Below are positions 1 to 10,800 of a stretch of 64,000 nt of DNA, piece after piece. Position numbers and translations under genes: made by a program. The notes under the pieces were generated by a model. That model saw only the letters and a list, made by a program, of their open reading frames with translations. It did no database searches and was not told where the DNA came from. Origin of the DNA: Micrasema longulum (lineage: Eukaryota > Arthropoda > Insecta > Trichoptera > Brachycentridae). Numbering within the stretch: position 1 is the stretch's first letter; the number at the start of each line of letters is the position of its first letter. The DNA lies in the NCBI GenBank assembly GCA_022494885.1, contig JAGVSM010003466.1, positions 93,501 through 157,500 of the forward strand, written 5' to 3'.

Positions 1-462
1 CTCGACTTAAATGTAAATAAAGAAGGGGCGTCTCTTACATTAGTGGGTAGATTATTCCACAATCGAGCGGCTACTACTGTGAAAGAGGAGGCAAAAAAAT
101 TAGAGCGATGACGGGGTATTAAAAAAGTTCTCTCGTTACTAGAACGAAGAGATAGTCCGTGTTGTGAAAGAGGTTGGATGAGCTCTCTCAGATAAACAGG
201 CGAAGTGGGATTATTTAAAATGTGGTGAAGAAGTGATAAAATGTGAATGTTTCTTCTATGCCTGATACTGAGCCAGTGTAGTTGCGTGCGATACTCGGTT
301 ATGTGGTCAAATTTGCGAAGATTAAAGATATAACGAATACAAATATTCTACAATCGTTCTAACTTATCAAGCAATTCAGAGTTATCATCTGGATAACATA
401 CATCCGTGTAGTCAAGGAGTGGAAGAAGTAAGCTCTGGACTAATGTTTGCTTAACATTAATT
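1..462 (-). mobile_element. LINE-A fragment (non-LTR retrotransposon, 3' part)
   Basis: Nearly the same sequence occurs at 49021-49470, so this is one member of a dispersed family. On the minus strand it reads as the C-terminal part of a reverse-transcriptase polyprotein (VKQTLVQSLLLPLLDY, then a Tyr/Asp-rich stretch ending KLERL). Stops and small indels make it a dead copy, and it is cut by the left edge of the window. The clade is probably CR1/Jockey group, by inference only. Confidence 0.75.
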
Positions 463-535
463 ACGTTGCGGTCAATGCACCAACGAAGTGCCCAATGCAC
501 TATTAGGTGCGGAGGGAGAATAATTAAACTATATG
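463..535 (+). mobile_element. SINE2 tail fragment
   Basis: The stretch ending GCACTATTAGGTGCGGAGGG matches the 3' tail of the SINE2 copies at 20805 and 38905, which end GCACCATTAGGTGCG followed by a purine run. The tRNA-like head is absent. It abuts the broken end of the LINE-A fragment. Confidence 0.5.
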
Positions 536-917
536 AAATAATCTTTGGATAAACTTGTGAAAGATATTTTGTATAAAAACACGTTATTTGTAGCGAAATA
601 ATCAACATGAAAATTTTCTTGAATCCGCGTCTGGGGGGGAAAAAAAAATCAGCTCTTTAGGTGAAATATTACTTAAATTGTAGACGAATGTTTTTGACTT
701 AAAAGTAGTCATCGGAAAAATAAAAATAAAACTATAAAAAGCCAGGTAAAAATCCTGTAAAGATAAATTTCAAAATTTTATTTTAATTTCAATTCTTTTT
801 GACCAGTTTAAAATAAAAATGCTGTTTCAGGTGTAACCTAGTATGTAATTGAAAAAAATCAGTCAGATGAATCTTACCCCCATCAATAAAGGTTTCAGTT
901 CTTTGACTTTACAAAAA

Positions 918-1078
918 TCAACAGATTGAAGAATTGAAGAAATAGGGATCTTCAAACATAGACAGGATGGTGAACGTTACAGTATCTAAAGTGGACACTT
1001 AAACCAGCCAATTACAGATCTTGAGTCCTGCAAATGCCTAGACTTCCATATTCCCTTGTCTAAAGTCGTTGTCGTAGA
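918..1078 (-). repeat. FB foldback-family fragment
   Basis: Contains the family hallmark AATGCCTAGACTTCCATATT and the inner segment with AAACCAGCCAATTAC, both seen inverted or direct in about ten other places (for example 2219, 18405, 35690, 48498, 59955). Confidence 0.65.
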
Positions 1079-1904
1079 GGTAAAGAGAGTCAACCTATAT
1101 ATTTTTTTAAACTAGTTTTTTTGCGCATTTAACTATTTTTATAAAAAGAATCACCTAGCATCCTTTCAGACTTTAGTGAAATTCAGTATTGCAATAATGT
1201 AATCACTTAGATCTCGTCACTATTAAGTTTTTCTGTTTTCGAAAAATGTGTGGTGGCTTTCATCATCACCACGACGGCGAAGAGTTTTCCCACTCTGTTG
1301 TAATATGCTAATCTTTGTAACGCTCTAAGGTGCGGCGAAATTCAGCCCTTGTCTACAAAAATTTGGGCAAACTCAAAATACTATTTAATTCTTTAAAAAT
1401 ACTGTTTGTTCGATACTTAAAAAAATACAAATAGGTTTTATTATATAAGTACCTACATATTGACTTGCTATACATGCAACACCTGAATTTTAATTTTGTA
1501 CCGGTCATGTAAAAGCCCTCTGAGCGTATATAATAAAGAAGTAAATAAATAAATATAAAATAGTTGAAAACCTCAATGATGAACATCTTTTGTTTAAAAT
1601 ACTGCCATATTCTAAAGGTTCTTTCATGTGATTGCGTTTTCAGAAAACTCAATTCACTGCACTATAAAACTACGAAGGAGTTTCCTTTTCGTCTCTTCCA
1701 AAATAAATCCAGCTCAATCTCTTTAATCCCATCATTTCTTTGTTATTCAAATAATATGTACGATGTTGATGCTAATGTTGACCTAGTTGCCGGCAAAAGC
1801 GCTTGTGGAATAATGTTAAATTATTTTTTTATAAAAAAAATATTAGCACGCTCAACCCCCTTAAACTATATAAAAATAACCTTAGTTTAAAAAAAAACGT
1901 TAAA

Positions 1905-2218
1905 CAAAATTATATAACTTTGAGATCTAAATTTTTTGTGACAGAGAGGCAAAACATTTTTGAGAAAAGAATATGGAATTCTAAGTTTTTGCAGGGTTTA
2001 TGACTTGTCATTAGCTGGTTTAACATTCACCCGTCTGCCTTTGTTTAAACATCCAAATATCCTCAACTCTTTCATATGTAGAACTGAAAGAGCTGAAACC
2101 TTTATCACGTGGGTGAGATTTATCCGGCTGAATCATTTTACCTACTAGGCAACTCCTGAAAGTAATTTTCCAATTTGTACACTTCTTATATCAGTTAGTT
2201 TAATCAACAATGTTTTGA
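1905..2218 (+). repeat. FB family copy, long form
   Basis: Carries AATATGGAATTCTAAG and a 'GGGTTTATGACTTGTCATT' core, then about 200 bp that recur at 18530-18735 (CATCCAAATAT, CTACTAGGCAACTCCTGAAA). No coding capacity is visible. Confidence 0.6.
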
Positions 2219-2466
2219 GTATGCCCAAATGTTTGTAGATATGCTGGATTTCCTCCCATGGAGTGATTTAGATCTTAATTTGTTGCGACAGACAGGGAAA
2301 ATATTTTTGGGAGTGGAATATGGAAGTCTAGGCATTAACAGGGCTTATGACCTGTCATTGTATGGCCACTCTACACGCCTAGACTTCTTTATTCCCTTAT
2401 AAGTATTTTCCCTCTCGTTTGTAACAAATTTCGATCTAAATAACTCCCTAGGGAGACTAGTTAAAC
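2219..2466. repeat. FB foldback element with two arms
   Basis: Left arm 2222-2332 (CCAAATGTTTGTAGATATG ... GGAAGTCTAGGC) and right arm about 2376-2460 are imperfect reverse complements: GCCTAGACTTC at the inner end of the right arm mirrors GAAGTCTAGGC, and ACTCCCTAGGGAG near the outer end mirrors the GGAGTGATTTAGATC segment. The spacer is about 40 bp. The best-preserved foldback copy in the window. Confidence 0.65.
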
Positions 2467-4085
2467 AAGAATAACTGAAACAAGGATAGGCCGGTTTTGC
2501 ATTAAATTTTAGCACGTTTTAAATAATTGGCAGTAGGTAAGTCAGGATATGAAAATTTGAGGGTTATTGACCCCCTTTATTGAACATGTATAAGAGGGTT
2601 TATGTGTGTGTTAATATAATGTAATTTTAAAAATATTTTCCTACATTTTTTTATTGGTTTTTGTTTGCATTAAAAACAATGTATATTTTTTATTTTGCAT
2701 TATTTTAATGTATTTTGTAACGTACCTTTTATTTTTATGTTAGTGTGTTTCTTGTTCAGAGCTTAACAATTTTCTTGAAGTCAATTTTAAATATTGTATG
2801 TATTTTTTTATTATAATTGATTTTTTAATATTTTTTTTACATAATGGTCTTTTAATCAAATAAAAATTGGGTATTTCTTTTAAATAATTTATAAAAATGC
2901 ATTAAAAAAAGATTACGAGTATAGTCCTAACTCACCTTCGGAAAAATCTTGATTATTATTTACAAAAAAATTAAGCTTGATTTATAAATTAATAATAAAA
3001 CCTAATAAAATAAATCAATTATTCAAAAGGTAAAAAAACAAACCAATTACTTTAACTACAGAAGTTTTTAAAAATGTATGGTAAATATTTAAAAAATGTA
3101 AAAAGGTTAATTAAATGTTAATACAAAGAACATCTGTACCAGTCACTATTTATAACATCATCAAATACTTTTTTTCAAATGGAAAAAAAAATCCCTGTTC
3201 GTTTGATCAGGAAGCTTTTTTGCATTACTTAATCGAGCTTAACAACTCTCAATCCAGATGGAAGTGCTAAAAAGCTCTCTAGATACAAACATAAGGGTCT
3301 TTTGGTGAAAGAAAATAAAATTCGTAAACTTCTCCAAATTCAAATCGAAACGGAAATACGAAGAAATGTACCCAAATTTGATACGCCCGTCCCTTTATGT
3401 GGTAATCATTTAAGTGTGACAAAAGGAAGAAAATGGTTCTAATTGAACAAAGTAAGTGCGGGTTGACACACTTTATACTAAAAATCACCTTTAACTGCTT
3501 CTGTATTTCATATTGAAGATTAATTCTCTTAAACATATACATTTATTTAGACGAGCCCCGTCATAGGCGTCGCGCGTTGTGCAATAATGTATCGAGCTAT
3601 TTATTTTTCAAACTATAGTTTTAAAACCTGTATATTATGTTTGTTTATTAATTATTGTGTACATTATAATTCATTATATTCTCACTCTATAAAATAAATT
3701 CTATTATACAAATTTATAAAGCAGAAAAAATAAAAGAATTTGAGATGAATAAGTTACTCAGATAATAGCATAATATTTAAATTCATAAATACCACACAAG
3801 TCATGGTCAAAATAGCTTTGTCATCAAAGGTGTAAAAAAATATAATAATCATCTCAATGAACTAAAAACTATAAAAAATAATATTTCAATAAATAATTTT
3901 AATGTAAATTTAAAGATATTTTTAAGAACACGTGAAAAAACTACATTAAATATTAATTAGTATGAATGAATTATTGTTTTATGTTTTTTTTCTTTATATA
4001 TTTTATTTTAAAGTACTTTTTATACTACATACATATATGTAAATGGAAGAAATGCTGTATATAAATAAATATAAAGTTTATTTTT
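2467..4085. other. AT-rich DNA, no gene seen
   Basis: Long A/T homopolymers and no ORF with protein-like composition. 3940-4085 resembles the AT-rich 3' tail of a LINE, but I cannot tie it to a family. I see nothing else here. Confidence 0.5.
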
Positions 4086-5042
4086 GATACACTAACTTTG
4101 TGGTTATTCACTTTAATAAAATAAATAAAACAACTTTGTTTTCAACCACTAATTTTTATTTTTCACTGACCGGTTTCAAAGCAAACAAGCTTCTTCGTCA
4201 AGGTTTACGTAACTTATGAATTGATTGCTTTTTTATTTTTATCGTGTTCACTAAATACTACACGTGGACCCAATAAATCAAGTTGTTTTTTCCTTACACG
4301 AGTGGTAATTTGTTATCACTATTTTCAAAGTTAGACGGGAGAGGACTAAAAAAAATACTGTTTATTTGGTTATTAATTATTGTTTTCTTATTATGAATCG
4401 CTTTTTTGATTTCTAAGATTTCTAAGTTGTCTAATTTTAATATTTTATTTTCAACATGAAGTACTTTTAATCCAGTGTCTTTATTGAAGTTATGATATCA
4501 AATGATTTGCGAATTCAGAAAAATTATTATTATTTAAGTATCTTAAGTGCTCTTTTACTCTAATATTAAAGTTTCTTTTAGTTTTTTTTTTATGTAGATT
4601 GAATCGCAGTCATTACAATTTAATTGGTATATCCCAGATTTATTATATTTATGGTCTTTGTCTTTGTGATTTTTTAACAATGTTCCCATATTATTAGTTG
4701 TGTAGAAAGCAGGTTCAATGTTTGATGGTAGGAAATTAGATAATTGTTTTGAAAAAATGCCATTTATAAAAAGAACCCGCGTCCATTGTTTAGGGGGGTT
4801 TGCTTTATTTACTGTGTGAGTCAAATATAAATATTTATTTAAAAGTTTGCGTTTTTGTTTTTGATTTAATATTTTTTCAATTAAGTTCTCATTATATCCA
4901 TTAGCAATCTGTTTTATTGTATTAAGTTCTTTTTTAAAATTAGTATCATCTAGTGGAACGTAAACCTTGACGAAGAAGCTTGTTTGATTTAAAACCAGTA
5001 GGTGGGAAAAAAATAATAATAAGAAATTAGTTGTTAAAAATA
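4086..5042 (-). mobile_element. Penelope-like retroelement remnant with GIY-YIG endonuclease region
   Basis: The minus strand around 4555-4824 reads ...SNIEPAFYTTNNMGTLL ... GIYQLNCNDCDSIYI, the signature of the C-terminal GIY-YIG endonuclease of Penelope-like elements (G-I-Y followed by C-x-x-C and a second Y-I). The conserved GQTGR segment that should follow is lost to frameshift. The ends near 4169-4207 and 4965-5010 are inverted copies of one motif (GACGAAGAAGCTTGTTTG then AAACC-GGT), matching the inverted terminal structure known for this class. The same terminal motif recurs at 10415 and 15207. No reverse-transcriptase domain is recognisable, so the copy is truncated and inactive. Confidence 0.7.
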
Positions 5043-5097
5043 TTTTTGTTAATTTATTTAAAAATAAATAAATAATTGTTGATCCGCGATTTTAAGG

Positions 5098-5300
5098 AGA
5101 TGAAATTCGTTTTATTTATTTTTCATCGTGGCAACACTTCGAAGAGTCCGCACCTTACGGCGCATGCGCATTATGTCATCTCAAACCTATGACAATCTGA
5201 CATTTTCCGCTAGGTGGTGCTGTTCACGCTGTTTAAATAATTGCAGAACTTTACCCCGCGCTCAACGTCAAATTAAAGTTTACTTATTCCTATTTCGTTT
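5098..5300 (+). promoter_or_regulatory. Candidate promoter / CpG-containing patch
   Basis: A locally GC-richer segment in AT-rich DNA. It holds a palindrome GCGCATGCGC (5160-5169), which resembles NRF1/Ewg-type sites, and CGCTAGGTGGTGCTG (5208-5222), which resembles insect CTCF-like sites. It lies 2.4 kb upstream of the first recognised exon. No transcript evidence is available, and it could equally be part of an unrecognised repeat. Confidence 0.2.
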
Positions 5301-6574
5301 TTTCGATAGATTTCTGTGATAAAGAATAGTCGCCTTCAAACGATGTAAAATTCGAGTAAACACTTGAACATGATTTTTTTACTTCTAGTGCGTAGATACG
5401 TGTACCATGAGGTACGTGTGCCTTCGATAAATATCCGACTCGAAGATGCAGAGGCAATATAGTTTATTTTTGCTATCGCTCAGGCGAATTTATCTTCAAC
5501 CATACCTTCATTAGTGAATGTAAAGCTACCTAATCTTCCAGTTGTAATCACCTTCCAGATATTGTTTGCTAAAAATAAGATCTTTTTACTATTTATTTAC
5601 TAATTAGAAAAGAACTTGCTGATGTTACCTAAGTTAATTAAATGGCAATTAAAAAGTGAATGTTACACAAAAAAGGTTTCATCATAAGTATTTAATAAAT
5701 TGAACAAGAAAACCTATTGAAATTGAAAAAGGTTAAAGTTTGGTTACGTGAAATGCCTTTTTTATGAAATTCATGAGTATTTCATAAAAAAATAACGAAA
5801 TGTTTTGCCAAATATTGTGAAAATTGTGGTAAAGATATCAACATTCTGACAATTCTTATTTTCGCTTCTTAAAAGAGACGTATAAGTTAATAAAGCGGTT
5901 CAGAAAATATTTGTGAAATAACAGAATTCTCGCATTCATGAGAATTGGCACAAAAAGAATTAGCTGACTAAGAAATGCTAGGAATTGTTTGAAAAATCCA
6001 CGGAATAAAATGGTGAAGGTATTCTGCCTCTAACAATTTGTTTCATTTTTTTTGCTTTCAAAGTAATAATGTTAGATTAGGTTTTTGCTTTTATATTGAA
6101 TAAAGGATCTAGTATTTGACACCAAGGTATAGGAAAGCGTTTATTCATCATAAATCAAATTACACTTTAAAATATTTTTTTTAGCTTTGTGTATTTTGCG
6201 TTTCGACTAATATCAAGAATGTATAATTTAAATTAATATGTCTTGATGGAATTAAAATTATAAGACATTGCGAATTTAATTAAAATACTTTGCAACTCTG
6301 TTTTAGTTAAAATGTAGGTTAATAAAATTGTAATACATGATCATTAATAATTATTACAAAAATCGCCAATAGTTTATTTAATATTGCACCATATTCATTT
6401 TTTAAATCGTAACACGCTGGTTACGCTTTGACTATCATTAAATGTATAAAAATATTGCATTCTTTATATCAATTTTTAATTTTAATTTCATATTTTAATG
6501 CAAATAATTACTTTTCCAATCATTATTATTTTTTTAACAAAACCAAACACTGCAGTAGTAGTTTTTAATCGTTA

Positions 6575-7025
6575 TTTTTTTATTCCAAACCTAATGGTGC
6601 ATAGGACACACATGGCGGCCTCCGTGGTGTAGTGGTCAAGACGCTTGACTCACGCACGGAAGGTTCCGGGTTCGATTCCCGGTGAGAACACAAAAAAATA
6701 AAATGTGGTTTTTCTCAAGCCTGGGTCCTCTGTGATGTAATTCACCACTGTAATTAGGCCTCCTGGCCTGTTGTGGTGCAAAAAAAAAAAAAAAAATGTA
6801 AATGTAAATGTAGGACACTGCATTGATACAACAACCGCAGAGTATCTTGATTATTTTTGTTACATAAAGGTAAGATGATCAGTCTTACACTTCAGATACC
6901 AGTCAGTCATTGTGAAATATTCGAGTGTAAAAGCACCTTTCAAAATAAATATTGTCATATCAACTATGTCGTGAATTGAAAACGAGACTTTTTGCATGGT
7001 AGGCAAATGCGCTGCTCATGGTATA
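6575..7025 (-). mobile_element. SINE2 copy split by a SINE1 insertion
   Basis: Tail (CCAAACCTAATGGTGCAT) at 6585-6602 and body plus degenerate tRNA-like head at 6819-7025 match SINE2 copies at 9068 and 47160 in the same orientation. The two halves are separated exactly by the SINE1 element. Confidence 0.75.
6602..6818 (+). mobile_element. SINE1, full-length tRNA-derived SINE with target-site duplication
   Basis: The tRNA-like head starts at 6616 with box A (TGGTGTAGTGGTCAAGACG) and box B (GGTTCGATTCC), followed by a body ending GGCCTCCTGGCCTGTTGTGG, a poly(A) run and a tail of TGTAAA units. TAGGACAC at 6602-6609 is repeated at 6811-6818 as target-site duplication. Other copies: 19549, 46210 and 62861/63216. 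Confidence 0.9.
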
Positions 7026-7379
7026 AGACGTACATTTTTTTTGTATTTTTAGGTAAATAAAAAAAAAATGTATAAAGTCGTTAAAAACATAAGTGAATGA
7101 AGGATGAATAAATGTAGCAAACTCCGAAAATGCACATTTTTACACACACGAAGATTTTATGTACAGTCCTCTCACATAATTTCTATTGCATTACATGTCA
7201 TTATAATGTAATCTTCTTATTTTACTATGTATTTTTATTGTTATTTATTATGACTTGACGCGGGCATAGCTCAAAAAACCTTAATAAGTTCATTAATATT
7301 AAAACTACCGTAATTTTGAATGAATAAATAAACATAACTGCACCATCAAAAGTAGCAGACAAAAGATTTTGAGCGTAAA

Positions 7380-7592
7380 AAGCGGTTTTTTAAAAAATAT
7401 ATTTGCTTTCATAAGAACGCTCAAAATCGTAACATTTACCCAAATATTATTTTGGGGGCCATTTTCTATTGGAGTTGTAAATAACTCAGTATTAGAGAAT
7501 GGAAATCAAGTTAGGGTAGAGGGAGATTCAAACCATGAACCTTTAAGCCGTGAGTCCGTGACACTAGCCACGGGACCATAACCCGATTCAAT
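7380..7592 (-). mobile_element. SINE3 copy (tRNA-derived)
   Basis: In reverse complement it begins CGGGTTATGGTCCCGTGGCT (box A-like) and carries a box B-like GGTTTGAATC, then the body ending in TTTGGGTAAATG. Sister copies are at 16225 (-), 54030 (-), 54337 (+) and 41020 (+). It lies 120 bp upstream of exon A. Confidence 0.75.
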
Positions 7593-7712
7593 TGATCATC
7601 AATGATATTTTATGAACAATTGTACTTATGTTCAAAACTCGGCTTTTTGTTTTTGTCACATAACACCTTTATGCACTCATGTCTTTAATTATTTTATTGT
7701 TCTCGTCCATAG

Positions 7713-7844
7713 ATTTGGAGCTCCCTCGGCCCCCCTTGAAAGAGGTCAAGTGTCCCCGGGAACCTATTGCACCAGAAACTACGAGGAGTGTTACAGGAAA
7801 CCATGCCGCCTTCAGAGCCCCAACTATCCAGGAATGTACCCTAG
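7713..7844 (+). CDS. Exon A: start of CUB1
   Basis: The acceptor is TCGTCCATAG at 7703-7712 and the donor AG|GTAATG at 7844/7845. It enters with one base of a split codon and leaves in phase 2. It encodes a Pro-rich lead, then the Cys-containing GTYCTRNYEECYRKP and CRLQSPNYPGMYP, the classic CUB opening (C-x-x-x-SPNYP-x-x-YP). Because the exon starts mid-codon, at least one coding exon must lie upstream. In-frame sequence upstream of the acceptor has no credible signal peptide. The following intron of 5.6 kb is the second largest in the gene and holds SINE2, mariner and Penelope-like copies. Confidence 0.85.
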
Positions 7845-10800
7845 GTAATGTACAAAACAATGCCTCAAATGCAGTTTTTATTTTTGCATAATTTTTGTGT
7901 ACAGTTTTATAATTACACAACTAAATATTTTCATGTCCCGACTTGCTAAATAGTTTCATGTTAAGTCAGGATTCTTATAAACATTTATCTATATATAAAA
8001 GGCAATGTTCGCAAGGTGTCCTCAAAATATATTAAATAACTACTTAACTGATTTGATTTCGGTTTTCAGCAAAATCACAAAAGAAAAATTGAAGGATATT
8101 GTTTTTTTGTGTTTAAAAAAACTTCGTTTACAAACAACATTCGCTTTTTATGGATCCCATTCAGATTCTTTCCTTAAATTCCATATAATTCCTACCCATT
8201 TATTTATTTTTAATGGATTTTCAGTAAAGACAAAATAACATTAACTGACATTTAAAAAAATGCATTTCTACATAAAGTGCACCTATGTTGGTAAAAGAGC
8301 AGAGTTTTACATTTGCAAAAAGAATTTCACATTTGAAAATGAATTATTTTATGTCTTGGAATTCAAATATAGACACATACTTAGGTATCTCCTTACAGTA
8401 TTTTAATATATATTATTTTAAGTTTGGAATTCAATCACAAACAAGTATCAAGGTTCCTCCATATCGACAAAAAGTTACACCATTTTTTCTCCTTTTATAC
8501 AAACACTTTTTACACGCTTTCACGCACAATCAGGCATTTGGGTTTCAAATAAAATATTGAGCTCACTTCAAAACCGGCTGGCGGATGAAAATTAATAAAT
8601 ACACATTTGCCACGACTGAGCGTTTGAGCATGAGTAAAGTTTCATAATTTTAGAGGGCCCAGGGTACGTATATGTAAACGAATAGGCCAATGGTTTTATT
8701 AGAGAAAACCGAACATGTTTCTTTGGTTATGTAAAAATATTATAAAACCAATTTTGAAAGTATGCCTTAAAATGTTTTATATTAAACTTTGTAAGCATAC
8801 AGACAATTTCTTTATGATACTCTATTTTTTTTTTAAATCGCAAAATCGGTTCTGTTATGAGGTGCGGAAAATGGGATAACGAAACGTCGATTTTGTCGAT
8901 TTTTTCTATTTTATTTGGGCATAAAATGTACATAATGCAGTTGTCCTTTTTGCAAAGCATTGAGAAAGAATTTTTTTGACAATGACAAGAAAACAATGTT
9001 CAATTATCTATTTATCAAAATTCCCAGTCACGCATATTTTCACAATTTATGTAATCCAGTCCACAAAAAAATACGTATCATTATTCCCCTTCCCGCACCA
9101 AATGGAACATAAGGCACTGAATTGGTACACCAATGGCAGCTTATCTTGATCATTTTTTGTTACATGAAGGTAAGACGATCAGTCTTACGCTTGAGGTACG
9201 AGTTCAGGGACTATGAAATATTCTGGTGTGAAAAAACACTTTTTAAATAAATATTTAATATAAGCCATGTCGGGAATCGAACCTGAAACCTTTCGCATGA
9301 TAGGCGAATGCGCTGACCATTACCCCGCGAGGCCAACATGAAATGATATACGAGGTCTGTTCAAAAAGTATCGGACATTTATTTATAAAAACAACATTTA
9401 TTGAGATACAATTAAATGACACAAATCTCCTTCAAAGTAGTCCCCTTGAGCTGCTACACATTTTTCCCAACGGTTTTGCCACTGCCAAAAGAAACGCTGG
9501 AAAGACTCTTTTTAGTATGGCGCGCAGGTGGTCCGTCGCAATATTCATGATGTCTTCGCTGGTCGGAAATCTGGTCCCTTTTAAAAGCATTTTCAGCTGG
9601 AGAAAAAGCCAGAAATCACAAGGAGCTATATCAAAAAGTTGGAGTCATTTATCACAGTCTTTAGCATGTCCTGTGCGATCTCCACACGAAATTGCTTCTG
9701 CTCGATTGTCTGCAACTTTGGCACAAGTTTTGCTGGGACCCTTATGAGGGCCAAATCTGTAGTTTAAATGAAATGAATGGATCCAACAATAATGTTTACT
9801 TTATTTACAAGTTCTTTGATCGTTATCCTACGATCCTGCATGACCAGGGTCCTTACTTGATCAATAACAACATCAGTTTTGAATGTTGAGGGCCTACCGG
9901 ATCGTGTTTCACCTTTCACTGATGAGCGGCCATCTTTGAAGCGGTTATACCAGTTTTTATCTGTGTGGTGCCCATTGCTTCGTTCCCAAACATTTTTTTT
10001 ATTTTGCGGATAGTTTCCATTTGAAAATCCTCAAGCTTTAAACAAAATTTGATGCAGTAACGTTGTTCAACTTTTTCTGTAATTTTGTTAAAACTAAAAT
10101 CCGACGACAATAGCGTACACGTGCTCACTCTTCAACGGCGTGAGAGCAACTGAGACTGAGTGGCGCTGTGATCGTGAAAAAAATTGAGCATACGCACTAG
10201 GTATATCTACAAACGGTCTCGTTAGCTCGTATGTTCGTATAACTAAGTTTTTTAATTTCTAAGATTTCCTAGTGGTGTCATTTTAATATTTTATTTTCAA
10301 CATGCAGAACTTTTAATCCAGTGTCTTAAAACCAGTATCAGTTTAATGTAATATTTAGTGATCACTTTTTAAAAATAAAATAGGATTTAATAAATAAGTG
10401 AATTATACCCTAATAAAGAAGCTTGTATAGCTTTGAAACCGGTCAGTAGAAAAAATAAGTGGTTAAAACAAATTTATTTTATTATCATGAATAACCACAA
10501 AAGTAGTATTTTAAATATAAATTGACTGATTAAAATACTGCAATAAGGATTGAGGTAAAATACGTTAAGTATTTTATGTTTTGTATTGACGCAACTGTAG
10601 ACATTTGAAATGTTTCCAGGGATAAAATGTAAATGGTTCAAGTTCAAGAGAGGTAAGGGAAAATTAAAATAATACGTTCTTGTTTTTGTTAATGTGTGGA
10701 TACCAATTTTTGTCTTACAATGTTTGTTCTAGTATACCTATTTACTTTTAATATATTTACAAAACAAGAAGTGCTTTTTATTACATCATTTTCTCGTTCC

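Noticed and set aside
5128..5319. 63-aa ORF MATLRRVRTL... as the missing first exon with start codon
   Set aside because: Strongly basic, no signal peptide and no usable donor in phase was found; only the promoter-like patch is retained as a weak lead.
6616..6690. tRNA gene-like sequence (also at 9265, 19665, 20810, 46315, 54337)
   Set aside because: Boxes A and B are present but acceptor-stem halves do not pair and conserved SINE bodies follow; these are SINE heads.
9343..9747. 134-aa + strand ORF
   Set aside because: Antisense shadow of the mariner transposase C-terminal region.
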